Below are positions 11,701-22,186 of a stretch of DNA of 64,000 nucleotides, piece after piece. The notes beneath the pieces were generated by a model. It made no database searches and was not told where the DNA came from. It saw only the letters and a program-made list of their open reading frames with translations. The DNA is from Sordariomycetes sp. S80-01Y (lineage: Eukaryota > Ascomycota > Sordariomycetes). Every line of letters begins with the position of its first letter. Positions within the stretch are counted from its first letter, which is position 1. The stretch is from the NCBI GenBank assembly GCA_037042185.1, contig JAXQJY010000026.1, positions 1,364,001-1,428,000 on the forward strand, in the 5' to 3' direction. The position numbers and the translations under genes are program-made.

Positions 11701-14348
11701 AAGAAGAAGCGTGTTGAAACGAGATCAAGGTTGCCGGTGATCTTCGCCAGCTTGCCAGCCCTGGACTCGAGGCTGAGGAGGGAGCATCTCGCTAGGTAAG
11801 ACCATATGCGGCTTGGTTGCAATGGTAATACGGCGTGCAGGAAGTGAAGACACGAGTTGAGCACATTGACCACTCCGTCATCACCCAAGCCAACATCATC
11901 ATGCAAGTAAAAATCCATCAGTTCGCAGACGACCGAAACGATATCCTTTCCAATTGCCAGGTGTTTGCTGGCGTCTTGGAGGATGTCGCTGTCAGCGTGG
12001 ATAACTTTCTGATTGGGGTTATCCCTGGATGCCCGGAGCCACTCCACGCGGATGATGGTTGCTAGGAGCGATATCGATTCTGCCATCATGTCTGGGTTCA
12101 TGGGCCCAAAGATGCAGTACTGCCCCTCTCCGTTCACTTCAAGCTCCAAGCGCCTACCCAGTAGGGCCAACACACTGTGCTCGTGCTTGACAGATGAGAA
12201 TAGTGACTCTCCATTCAGATAGTAGCCTTCTGTGCCTGCCGGAATCACGAAGTCGGTATCTTTCCCGTGTCGGCGGCGGCGAGTTGTTGATCGCGATACC
12301 AAGGGCACCGCTTCAAGCAGGCGCCATCCCACGACCTCATCGCCGTTGTGGACGTCCTCGAAATCCACAGTCTCAGGTCTTTCCATCGAAAGGGACTCGG
12401 ACGTTCGTAGCTGATTAAGTATGTGGTCGGCGCCGTCGTCATCTAGGTTTATTGTGCTGCACAACAGGCGCGATAAGCTGATGTAGGGCAGGAAGTCGTC
12501 AGGGAAGCGCATCTGGGCCTCAAACAGTATACGCTCTTGGAACCAAATGCTTTGAGCCATGCAGGCCACAACATCCTGCGCTAGGGGCAGCTGACCCTTG
12601 CTCTGGATGTCCCAGTATTCTCGATCGACCGAGAGCAGTCTCAGCAGGGCTTGTAGTGGCTCCGCTTCGAAGCCTACCAAGGGGTCCGCGACTTGCACGA
12701 CCTCAATGAGCCACGCGCGGATCCGCGAGCTCACAAGAGGCGTCATGCAGCCGCCGCCATAGGCCCTCATGGCCTCACCCATAGCCGCGATGACCTTGTA
12801 GACCAGACCGTCTTCCGTCACAGTTCTCGCCATGCTCTCAGCAACCTGCAAGTCTTTTGCTACGTTGGTCGTCTCGAGGAAGGGGTCGAAGCGGGAGGAT
12901 TCAATAGAGTAAATGCTGCCTGCCGAATTTCGCCGTCCAGTTGCGGGACGAGCGAGAGCGTTGGCCTCGAACCGCTCTCGAGAGCTTTGCAGTAGTAAGT
13001 TGTCGCGCTTTTCCGATCGGTTGGCATACGATCGGCCCATGCCGACGAGGATGATGGACCAGGCGAACGACACGGGTGTTGCAGTCTCGATGCCGGCCTC
13101 CGTGACCTGCATGACAGTCGTGTGAACCTGTTCCAGCACATCTGACGACAAAAGGAAGGAGTCGTAGGACTTGTCTGCAGTGGAGGCATCATTCTCCCGA
13201 TCTTGGAAGTACTGCATGCACCGCGTGGGTTTCAGGAGAGCGATTGAGACTGTGGCAGCCAGCGTCTTCGCCGGAAGCGAGAGCTCAGCAATTACAGGAT
13301 CGGCCGACTGGATACCAGAGAAGAAGGCGAATTTGTCCATTGTCGAGAACCAGGAGCTGATCGCCGCGGCAGGAGGGAACTCATCACAGAGCTTGTCCGC
13401 TAGTAATAGAATGACAGACATTGCGTGTATCGTCTCTGTTAGAACAGTCGTGAAGAAGGCCTGATCCATCTCTTCAACCAGCAACGAGGCCTCATCCGTC
13501 AAGCTGCTCAGTCCTGATTCGATCAAGTCCAATCGTTTGGCGACAACCTCGAGGAACTTCGTGAGCAGCGTATCAACCTCGTCTTTCGCTTTTTCGGGCA
13601 AAGACAGCCGATATACTTGCGATAGATTCCCCTCTACAGGAGCGTGGGTGGGTAGACGTCCATAGACCTTGACCGAATACGCATACTCAAGCGCCATCAT
13701 GAAGTGCCGTCGTTCTGACAGGTACGTCTCGAATATGCGCCGCTTTTTCGACTCGGGTTTCTCAAATTCCGACCAGATGTCATCAGCGTCTGCAGCGGTT
13801 GCCGCGCCGAGCTCGGCCAGAAACGAGCTGCCCTGCCCACTGCTAAGACCAGCCGCATCCTGCAGATTCGACGCGTCCTGAGATGACAAGGGCCCCGTCA
13901 GGTGCCGTGCCGGACGGGCCTGGATCTCCGCGATTACAATTCGTAGAGCTGCGACCAGGTTCAGCTTGGCGTTGTTGCTCAGCCATTTTGCATCCTCCTT
14001 GACGGTCTTAATGTCCACTTGGTCGTTGGAAGCTGAAGTGACGTTGATCGGGGCGGTTTTCGTCTCGAAACTCTCGGTCGTGGCGTTGTTGGGCGGCGCG
14101 AAAACGGTCGAAGGGTCGCTCAGCAGTCCGTGGACGTACTCATCGTCGAGGAAGTCGATTATAGGCGCAGAGGTCTGGCGCTGGCCTGTAAAGTCAGACA
14201 AGGCCGTCGCGACATGTTTCCATGACCTGGACTCCTCGTCAGCACCATAATGCTTTACGGTTCAAGATGCAACTTACAGAAGCACGCGCTCGCCAGACAG
14301 ACACTCGTCCAAAGGAGGAAAGTAGACGCGATCGGACACGGGCGCCAT
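8780..14348 (-). CDS. nup188: Nucleoporin Nup188 (inner-ring scaffold)
   Basis: Large alpha-helical scaffold of the nuclear pore inner ring. Exons 14348-14278, 14226-10167 and 10108-8780 give 1819 residues, close to other filamentous-fungal Nup188 proteins. The identity rests on remembered family segments. The N-terminus reads VYFPPLDECLSG and, across the first intron, RVLLSWKHVATAL. Further on are VAALRIVIAEIQAR, LSSQDASNLQDAAG and ETYLSERR. No catalytic motif or membrane span is expected. The first intron acceptor is taken at 14227 because it restores phase and LLSWK. The second intron (10166-10109) joins DAQI to ALFHAWEFLLLEL. It is divergent from trp1. Confidence 0.88.
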
Positions 14349-14970
14349 TGCCACAAGCCTTAGGTGCGTGGCAGATCTCCGCGACGCATCCCTTGAGGTT
14401 TGGGTGTTGGGAGGAAAAGAAGACGGTGGTTGTTGTAGCTTGACGCGCCTGATCGCGAGTCAACACCGCAGCTCTTTGCTTCAGTTGCTTGTGAGCTCAT
14501 CACCACCAAAAGCTGCACTTTTTCTGCCAGGAACCCGAAGCTTAGCCGGGCCAGCCGCCGACCCGCTTTTGTGCAGAACAAGGGCCTCGACCAGCCTGAC
14601 AGAATAAATTTGGACAGAATAAATATGGACAGACCAAGGATTCTGGAAGAAATCCGACCAAGGCACAATCATTTGCAAAGTAGCGAAGTAAATCGCAATT
14701 TCGTATACCAGAGAGAAACATGGCAACAGGTTTTTCAAGTCCACCGTATTCCAGCTGCATGTCCAGCATGTGAGACAGTTGTGGTCCACGCATGGCCACA
14801 TAATCAATCATGAGTCGATGCTGCTGTCCCACTACTCAGCCTAGCTTAGCACCTCAGCCGCCCCTCCGAACCGCAATCGGACGGGAGCACAATGACTGCC
14901 ATCTTCGGTGACAATTCAACCTCAACTTAGCACTTCACCCTTCCTTCACACATACGCGAAGGCGCCCAAA
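14349..14970. other. Divergent promoter region of nup188 and trp1
   Basis: About 620 bp between two divergent genes, with no gene seen. A near-duplicate 12-13 bp stretch (gacagaataaat at 14599-14610 and 14614-14625) sits on the trp1 side. Confidence 0.45.
14811..14817 (+). promoter_or_regulatory. Possible CPC1/Gcn4-type element upstream of trp1
   Basis: TGAGTCG matches six of seven bases of the TGA(C/G)TCA element used by the cross-pathway control activator of amino-acid genes. It lies about 155 bp before the trp1 ATG. A single near-match in 600 bp is weak evidence. Confidence 0.25.
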
Positions 14971-17262
14971 ATGCCTCCGTCTGAGCTCATAGATCACTCT
15001 CCGCGGCACGCAGACCCGTCTGCACCCGTCGCCACAGCCTCCAACCTCATCTTCATTGACAACTACGACTCATTCACCTGGAACATCTACCAGTACCTCG
15101 TCCTCGAGGGCGCCACCGTCCATGTCTTCCGGAACGACAAGATCACTCTTGACGAGCTGATTGCTAAGAAGCCCACGCAACTGGTCATCAGCCCTGGTCC
15201 GGGTCATCCTGCTACCGATTCGGGCATCAGCCGGGATGCCATCAAGCACTTTGCTGGCAAGATCCCCATCCTGGGCGTGTGTATGGGCTTGCAGTGCATG
15301 ATCGACGTGTACGGCGGAGAAGTTGCGAGTGCGGGAGAGTGGCTGCACGGCAAGACGTCTCCTCTCACCCATGACTCAAAGGGTCTTTTCTATGGCTTGA
15401 AGCAGGGCATTGCCGTCACGCGCTACCACTCGCTCGCTGGCACCCCCGTCTCGCTGCCGGCCTGCCTCGAAAAGACGGCGTGGGTGGCCAAGGAAGATGG
15501 ATCCCCTGGCGTCATTCAAGGCGTTCGCCACAAGGAGCACACCGTCGAGGGCGTCCAGTTCCACCCGGAGAGCATCCTCACTGAAGGCGGTCGCGAGATG
15601 TTCAGGAATTTCCTGCAGGTGCAAGGCGGCACCTGGGAAGAGAACGACAAGCTCCAAAAAGACGCCGCAGCGCCCAAGAAAGCGCCTGCTGCCGCCCCGA
15701 AAAAGAGCAACAACATCCTTCGCCAGATCTATGACAACCGCAAGGCCGCTGTCACCGCCCAGAGACAGATTCCCGGCCAGCGCATGGAGGATCTCCAAGC
15801 AGCGTACGACCTCAACGCCGCACCACCGCAAGTTCCCTTCATCGAACGCCTGCGCCAGACACCCTTCGATGTTGCCTTGATGGCGGAGATCAAGCGCGGT
15901 TCCCCCTCTAAGGGTATCTTTGCTCTGGACATTAACGCCCCTGTCCAAGCCCGGAAGTATGCGTTGGCTGGTGCTAGTACCATCTCTGTCCTGACCGAGC
16001 CTGAGTGGTTCAAGGGAAGCATCGATGATCTCCGTGCTGTTCGTCAAGTATTAGATGGCATGCCCAACCGTCCCGCTATTCTAAGAAAGGAGTTCATCTT
16101 CGACGAATACCAGATTCTTGAAGCCAGACTCGCGGGTGCTGACACGGTCCTGCTCATCGTCAAGATGCTGGAGCCTGAGCTCCTGCAGCGACTGTACAAG
16201 TACTCCGTTTCCCTCGGCATGGAGCCGTTGGTGGAGGTGCAGAATGCCGAGGAAATGACCGCTGCTGTCAAGCTAGGCTCCAAGGCCATCGGTGTCAACA
16301 ACCGCAACCTGGAGAGTTTCGAAGTCGACCTCAAGACGACTAGCAGACTACGCAGCATGGTCCCTGAGAACGTCATTATCTGTGCCCTGAGCGGTATCAA
16401 CACCTACCAAGATGTCCTCGAGAACAAGAAAGATGGCGTCAACGCTGTGCTAGTCGGTGAAGCAATCATGCGCGCTCCTGATGCGACGCAGTTCATCAGC
16501 CAGCTATGCTCCGGTACCGACGCGCCTGCCAAGAAGGAGGAAACTGCCCCGTTGTATGTCAAGGTCTGCGGCACAAGGAGTGCTGAAGCTGCCACGGAGG
16601 CTATCAAGGCAGGCGCGGATTTTGTTGGCATGATCATGGTGCCCGGCACGAAGCGTTGTGTCTCGCACGAGACGGCTCTGGCTATCTCTGAAGCAGTTCA
16701 CTCGGGAAATCTCAGTTCAGCAGAAGGCAAGTCGGACGCCATCTCAGAAAAGGGAGCCTCCGACTTCTTTGCCTCGTCCCGCGCTCGTCTTTTCAGCAAA
16801 CGCCCACGATTGGTGGGAGTCTTCCAAAACCAGCCACTTCAAGAGATCCTCGAGAAGCAACAAGCCTACAACCTCGACATGGTCCAGTTCCACGGCAATG
16901 AGCCCTTGGAATGGTGCCAGCAAATCCCCGTCCCGGTAATCCGAATGTTCAAGCCGGATGCTTCCGTCGGAATCGGGAAGAGAGGATACCACACAGTTCC
17001 CCTTCTGGATTCGGGTTCCGGCTCGGGTAAGTTGTTGGATTTCTCCAAGGTGAGGAGCCTGCTGGAGAAGGACCCTGATTTGAAAATCTTCTTGGCTGGT
17101 GGTCTGAACCCTGAAAATGTCGCTGAGTCAGTGCGCTCCCTTGGCGATCTGGCGGGTAGGGTCCTTGGTGTCGACGTAAGCAGTGGCGTTGAGGAGGACG
17201 GGAAGCAGAGCCTCGATAGGATCAGGGGCTTTGTCGCCGCCGCTAAAGGTATTAGAGGCTAA
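14971..17262 (+). CDS. trp1: Trifunctional tryptophan biosynthesis protein: anthranilate synthase glutamine amidotransferase / IGP synthase / PRA isomerase
   Basis: Single exon of 763 residues, equal to trp-1 of Neurospora or trpC of Aspergillus. Domains in order are as follows. The class I glutamine amidotransferase (about 28-220) starts [12 protein letters not shown], with nucleophile Cys in GVCMGLQC and the HPES triad segment. Indole-3-glycerol-phosphate synthase (about 250-515) has [22 protein letters not shown] and VNNRNLESF. Phosphoribosylanthranilate isomerase (about 530-763) has [19 protein letters not shown] and a [10 protein letters not shown] end. It acts in the cytosol and pairs with a separate anthranilate synthase component I. 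The ATG at 14971 is chosen; the frame extends 21 codons upstream but without an ATG. Confidence 0.96.
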   Translation: MPPSELIDHSPRHADPSAPVATASNLIFIDNYDSFTWNIYQYLVLEGATVHVFRNDKITLDELIAKKPTQLVISPGPGHPATDSGISRDAIKHFAGKIPILGVCMGLQCMIDVYGGEVASAGEWLHGKTSPLTHDSKGLFYGLKQGIAVTRYHSLAGTPVSLPACLEKTAWVAKEDGSPGVIQGVRHKEHTVEGVQFHPESILTEGGREMFRNFLQVQGGTWEENDKLQKDAAAPKKAPAAAPKKSNNILRQIYDNRKAAVTAQRQIPGQRMEDLQAAYDLNAAPPQVPFIERLRQTPFDVALMAEIKRGSPSKGIFALDINAPVQARKYALAGASTISVLTEPEWFKGSIDDLRAVRQVLDGMPNRPAILRKEFIFDEYQILEARLAGADTVLLIVKMLEPELLQRLYKYSVSLGMEPLVEVQNAEEMTAAVKLGSKAIGVNNRNLESFEVDLKTTSRLRSMVPENVIICALSGINTYQDVLENKKDGVNAVLVGEAIMRAPDATQFISQLCSGTDAPAKKEETAPLYVKVCGTRSAEAATEAIKAGADFVGMIMVPGTKRCVSHETALAISEAVHSGNLSSAEGKSDAISEKGASDFFASSRARLFSKRPRLVGVFQNQPLQEILEKQQAYNLDMVQFHGNEPLEWCQQIPVPVIRMFKPDASVGIGKRGYHTVPLLDSGSGSGKLLDFSKVRSLLEKDPDLKIFLAGGLNPENVAESVRSLGDLAGRVLGVDVSSGVEEDGKQSLDRIRGFVAAAKGIRG

Positions 17263-17922
17263 AAATTAGACCAAGCTAGTTTTCATTAACTTTTGGATTA
17301 CCCGTCATTGTGTATGCCTTCCTCTCGTACAGTGATTATATGTCTAACCAAGGTTCTTGGCAACGTTAGGGGATGATTCGAGGAGACTCTCTTCCTAAGG
17401 TTGTACATGGTCGAAAAGGCACTCAAAGGCCCCAATTTTCGAGACAGATTGGATGGCAATCATGGAAGGTCTGAAATTGAAGGCTATAGTATGCCACATA
17501 GCCATTCACCACATTGGAAGGCGTTTCTAGGCTAGCTGGTGACAAGGCATATCATGCGTTCTGCGTTTGAGCCCGGTCTGGAGCGCTGCACGGGAGAGCG
17601 TATCGTAGTCAACAAAGCCCCTTTTTCCCACGTCGCTCACCCGCAGCCGACCCGTCCCACTTACACCAGCTCCATTTCATCCCCAAAGCATTACCGCTCC
17701 TTTACACATCAGATGAGCTGCGGTCCATCTCGTCGTAGCCTCTGGGTGTTTTATTCTACTCCGCATTCCGCCTCCTTGGAAATCCTTTGGCCTGGTCCTC
17801 GCCTACACCACTCAAAGTGCTTCACTCCTCCACATCACCTCTCAACTATATCCTCTTCTTGAGCTATCTACGAAGTTTCCCACCAGGAACTTATCCCTTC
17901 TAACGATCCAGAATACTTGAAA
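17263..17922. other. Intergenic region between trp1 and the BRCT gene
   Basis: About 660 bp. It holds the trp1 3' end and a CT-rich leader (about 17620-17900) typical of highly expressed fungal promoters. No gene is supported; one plus-strand open frame here is CT-rich leader sequence. Confidence 0.45.
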
Positions 17923-19534
17923 ATGGTTCGCAAGATCTTCAATGGCCGTGCTATTGCGGCTGCCGGCCCCCTCCCTGGTCAGCTATCCGTCGAGAAGCTC
18001 AAGGTATGGACAAAGCTTCGCGGCGCCGTCTTCTCCGACACCGTCGACGAGAACACCACACATCTTCTCTGCACCGAGGAGCAGTTCCGGCGCCGCAGGA
18101 AGAACCCCAAAGGTAGGCCTCTCGAATGCCTTTCCTAGCCTGTTCAAATCAGATCCTTTCGACATGACGCCCTATCTGACCACTCTACAGTCAAGGAAGC
18201 GCTCAAGAAATGGAAGAAGCTCCATGTCGTTCATTACGATTGGTACGAGCTTTCCTGCACCGAGAACAAGAAGCTCCCGGAGAGGGAGTATTCCATGCGC
18301 ACCGCGCTCGCGCAGGAGATGGCGAAGAAGAGGGAGGAAGAAAGGGCTGAGAGGGGCAGACGCGAGGGCGAGAGGTTTGTAAACACCAGTCAGCCTCTTC
18401 TTGTTCCCTGTGAAGTATATGTACGTTGCTAATGATTGGGCCAGATTACTTCCACGTCTACCACGACCGTGAGGCATTCCCCTACCGGATCACGCTCACC
18501 AGACTTGATGAGGATGGGGAAACCAACCGTTACGAGCTGACCGTATGCATCTGCCTCTTCCTCTCATATCTATCGTCCTGAGCTAATTTTATGAAGCTTT
18601 GGGCGTCGCACGCAGAACCGCACCTTTACCATTTCACAGCAAAGTATCTTAAGAAAAGGGGCGCCTCTAAACCCACGTACTGGCGTCCCTCTCCTTGCGC
18701 TGAAGAATGGCGTCCACAGATGAACTACTTCATGCAGTTCTTTCAGATCAAGACGGGTATTGCTTGGGAAGACCGGGTGATGGATCAGGGGACAAAGGGC
18801 CCGGAGCGTTTCCAGTATCAGCCGCCGGTAGGTTTTGCATTCTTTTCCCAGAGATGAGTGGCGCTGACGAAAACTAGACGGGTGGAAAGCCGGTTGGTAG
18901 GAGGTTGAGGCTCCCGTATGAGGAGTGCAGGAAGATCAACGCTATGCAGAGAGGCCTATCTTGGCCGCCTGTCGAAGAGGAGCCTATGAAGGCCGAGAAG
19001 GAATCTGAGGGGTTGAGCAATCTCCAGAGTGACGATGAGGGCATTGATGTGTACGGTCACACTGAGCAACCTGAAGCAGGAGCTAGTGCAACAGAACGTC
19101 TCGAACCTGTCAAGCTTGGAACCGAGGCTGAAGACATCGAAATGAGTGGTGCAGACAGCGGCGTCTCAGACTGCCAACTAAACGATGGAGACGTGGAGAT
19201 GGGGGACGCGGAAAACGTCCTCTCCGCTCTTGGTTGGGATGATGGGCCCAATGACGATGCTCCTCAAGACCCAAAGTCTGGTGTGAACGATGATAGCGAC
19301 GGCAGCAACTCGGCTGTGTGGATGGAGGTCAAGGACTTCATCAGCAAGATGAATGGAATCCTTGCTGTGGCGCGGGAGCGTATCCTTTGCGCCGACGATT
19401 CCATCCTAGAGGCACGCAACGCTCTGCCAGGTTTCCTCGAGGGACACTTGAAATACTACTCAGACGAGGACAACAGTTCGCAGTCGGGAAGGGAGGCGGA
19501 AGAAGAAGCAGGTGTAAGAATGTCGTTCAGATAG
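17923..19534 (+). CDS. BRCT-domain protein with WGR-like central region
   Basis: Exons 17923-18112, 18191-18388, 18445-18542, 18597-18827 and 18878-19534 give 457 residues. The N-terminus is a BRCT fold (VRKIFNGRAIAAAG, VDENTTHLLCTEEQF, HVVHYDWYELSC), a phosphopeptide or protein-binding module of DNA-damage proteins. A basic coiled linker (MAKKREEERAERGRREGER) follows. Then comes a WGR-like domain (YFHVYHDREAFPYRITL, ELTLWASHAEPHLYHFTAKY, MQFFQIKTGIAWEDRV) of the kind found in PARP-family proteins. No PARP catalytic domain follows, only an acidic tail. The second intron is taken as 18389-18444 because only that donor keeps the frame into NYFHVYHD. A nuclear role in DNA repair is inferred from domain content. 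Confidence 0.8.
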
Positions 19535-19581
19535 TCAGATCATAATCCCCAACACCGCGCTCAAACAAGAACAAACCACCT

Positions 19582-20665
19582 CTAAAACCTCAGCTTTGGA
19601 AACACGAACACCAGCAAAACGGACAGCACCATCAAGCCGTAGATCCACGCATAGAGCATCAGCCGCCCCCACCAGCCCTCCCCCTCGGCCATCTTGGTAA
19701 TGGCACCCATGGCGCCCCTCACCGTGTCCATCGCCATGCCCGCGCGCTCCATGCCCTCCGTCGCCCTGCCCAGCACGTCCTTCTCGTTTTCCAGGTCGGC
19801 GGCTATGTCGATCTGCTTCTTCTTCATGGCCTGCGCCATCCTGAGCACGCTCTCGGCAAGGTACTCCCGCTCCGAAGCCTCCCTGCTGAGGATGGCTTCG
19901 GCGGTGGCGGTTGTGGTGGCCGGTTCGGCGGCGGAGGGGGACTTGGGGCGGCGCGAGGCGAAGAGGGCTTCGCGGGCTGTTTTGTGGGATGCTCGAGGGC
20001 GGAGGGTTGAGGTTGTTTCCGTGGGTGTTTCGACCGAAGGTGCTTGCGGCGTTGGAGGTTCAGGGTCGGGATCTGGTCGGGGTTGTAAGTCGTGTATTGA
20101 CGACTCGGCCGAAGGTGTTGCGATGGGGACGTCTGTATTGGTTGAGGCGGTGCTGGTGACGCTTGGGGTCGCAATGATGCTGGCGAGGATGTCGTCTCCT
20201 TCGTCCTCGTCGTCTTCCGGGTCGACTGCCATCTGGGAGCTGTCAGCGCTCTCATCCTCATTCGCGGCTACCTCAATCAAACTCACCTTGTGCAAATCCT
20301 GCAGCCTATCGAACAGCAACTCCAACTGCTCCCTTTTGTGGTTCAAATCCGTCTGCAGCTCGACTCTTCGGCCGGGCGCGAGCACATGCAGCGCATCTTG
20401 CTCCAGCTTCGTCAACGCCGTCCGCGCGTAGTCTAAGTTCTGCTATCATTAGATTCCCTTCTCCTCGTCAATCACAAAGGTATTGGCATACCCTCTCTAG
20501 CTTGGCGCGCTCGTATTCGTCTGTCCGTAGTCTTTGTTCGCGCTCGGGGTCGGCGTGCACGACATTCTGCGTCAGCCGCGATAGGAGCAGGCCGAGCTCG
20601 GCGGATGCGCGGTTGAAGTCTTGGCTTGAGCTGGCCGGCGAGCCTGGACTTGAGAGGCGCGCCAT
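19582..20665 (-). CDS. use1: SNARE-like protein Use1 (ER Golgi-retrieval SNARE)
   Basis: Tail-anchored ER SNARE that acts in retrograde Golgi-to-ER traffic with Ufe1, Sec20 and Sec22. Exons 20665-20492, 20439-20287 and 20232-19582 give 325 residues. N-terminal helices (LGLLLSRLTQNVVHAD, NLDYARTALTKLEQDAL) match fungal Use1. A long acidic/Pro-rich linker follows, then the SNARE helix (REYLAESVLRMAQAMKKKQ ... TEGMERAGMAMDTVRGAM) and a C-terminal membrane anchor (LMLYAWIYGLMVLSVLLVFVF). The ATG at 20665 is preferred over an in-frame site at 20839 because family similarity begins there. Intron 20286-20233 (gtgagt...gctgac...cag) is 54 bp, a multiple of three without a stop, so it could also be retained. 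Confidence 0.8.
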
Positions 20666-21022
20666 CACTGGTGGTGGATGCTGCGATGGGGGATGTTTGG
20701 CGGAGGGAAATTCAGGGTCGAGATCGAGTTGTGACGTGGTGTTTTGGAGCTTGGACGAGAACCCCACCAACGTCCCGATTGGGCGATGTTCGGCCTGGTG
20801 TAAGTCAGGTCTCGACGCTTCTTGCGACTGCAACGCCACGGAAATGGTCTCAATTCCTGGGATAACTACGGGCTGATTACGCTAGCTCTGGTTGATGTTA
20901 TTATTCTTTCAGCTCGAAGTTGGGTCTGCGAGAAATAGTCAGGTCCCATTGGGCATAGCTGACAACAGCGTGACTCCTACTGCTAGCTAAACCATAGTAT
21001 GTGGCTGTTCATCTACAAGACC

Positions 21023-21550
21023 TCACATGCCATCCACGATCATGGCCTGAATCAACTGAACGTGCCTCTGCGCATTCTGCTCGCTCATCTCATCATCATA
21101 GTTCAGTCCGTAAGGCCAGATGTGTCCACCGCCGCAGTTGATCTTCGCGTCAGGGCCATCCCAGCTCTGCAACAGCGGCGTCGCCGTTGCCCAGTCGTTT
21201 GCCGCGCACTTGTCGTTGAAAGCAGACGTCTGTCCGATCCCTAGGGTGTGGGAGACTTCGTGGAGGGCGGTGCGCTCGTTCATGTAAGACCTGTTGGAGC
21301 CGAAGCGGACGTCGCCGTTGTAGTTGGCCTCGGCGGTGGGGACGCCAGGGGCGTAGTAAACGTTGAGGTTCTTGGAGGCGCCGCCGAGGGCGTTGTGGCG
21401 GTCGACGGTCTGCTGGATCGAGGTCTCGATGCGGCTGTAGGCATCGAGCTCGTCCTCGCTCGGGTTGGCGGACTTGTGGATGGTGTAGGTGATTTCGGCG
21501 GCGGCCAGGGAGGCCGTGGCCGCGATGACACTGAGGATTGAGAAGCGCAT
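21023..21550 (-). CDS. Small secreted zincin-like metalloprotease-type protein
   Basis: Single exon of 175 residues. The first 18 residues (MRFSILSVIAATASLAAA) form a clear secretion signal. At about residues 98-108 is a zinc-protease helix, HEVSHTLGIGQ. This is HExxHxxGxx with Gln where metzincins carry the third zinc ligand (His or Asp), so the third ligand must lie elsewhere or activity may be lost. Cysteines are few (KCAAND, INCGGG), enough for one disulfide. Similar small fungal secreted proteins are often annotated as zincins, sometimes joined to a ricin-type lectin domain, which is absent here. A peptidase role is inferred only from the motif. Confidence 0.65.
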   Translation of the reverse strand: MRFSILSVIAATASLAAAEITYTIHKSANPSEDELDAYSRIETSIQQTVDRHNALGGASKNLNVYYAPGVPTAEANYNGDVRFGSNRSYMNERTALHEVSHTLGIGQTSAFNDKCAANDWATATPLLQSWDGPDAKINCGGGHIWPYGLNYDDEMSEQNAQRHVQLIQAMIVDGM

Positions 21551-22186
21551 GCTGGCGATTTGAAGTTTGGAATGAGATCTGATGAGGAGAACGGTAGATA
21601 GAAAGTGTCTTCTCTCAACGACGGAACATCAGGGCTATTTGTAGTTGTATCCCAGAGCCCAACCTCCGAGTTGGAGCTCGTCGACCGATGCTCCCAGCTA
21701 GAATACTGCCTTCCCGATTGATCACACTGGCCCGACGGCATATTTCCGCACCAATGGAAGTTCCTTGTTTTACTGAAATGTTTCGGATCGCTATCGCCAG
21801 GGCAGTTCCCATATTGGGGTTTGGGGACAGATGCGTGCATCGGATCGACTTACTCCGACCGACACTTCAAGTGCCGTAAACGTGAACGTGGGGAAACGTG
21901 TGTCTCCCCGATAATCCGCGACTCGTGCAGCAATCTGCCGAGTGAGAGACAAAGCGCGAGGTTTAGGCAATCTCGGGGTAACTTTAACACCCCATACTAA
22001 AGATTCCGGGGTACGTGATCTTCATTGGGGCGTTTAAAGACGATCAACGACGGCGCGATCCGACATGAGAAGATCATCACGACTAGTACCAACGACCCAT
22101 TCTCCCTTAAAGTCGGTCAAATCAACTAGACTCATCGCTCACCCCAGCCAACCCAGCCGCTTCTGGCAGCCTCGCAAAGTCACCCC
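21551..22186. other. Intergenic region between the secreted zincin and the MFS gene
   Basis: About 640 bp, with no gene supported. It carries the zincin promoter. A stretch near 21990-22012 (caccccatac ... tccggggta) forms a loose inverted GC-rich pair. Confidence 0.4.

Noticed and set aside
14908-14970. Upstream extension of trp1 by 21 codons
   Set aside because: It begins at GTG, not ATG, and lies before the conserved start; ATG at 14971 is the natural start.
20666-20839. 58-codon N-terminal extension of use1
   Set aside because: In frame, but composition is leader-like and family similarity begins at the ATG at 20665.
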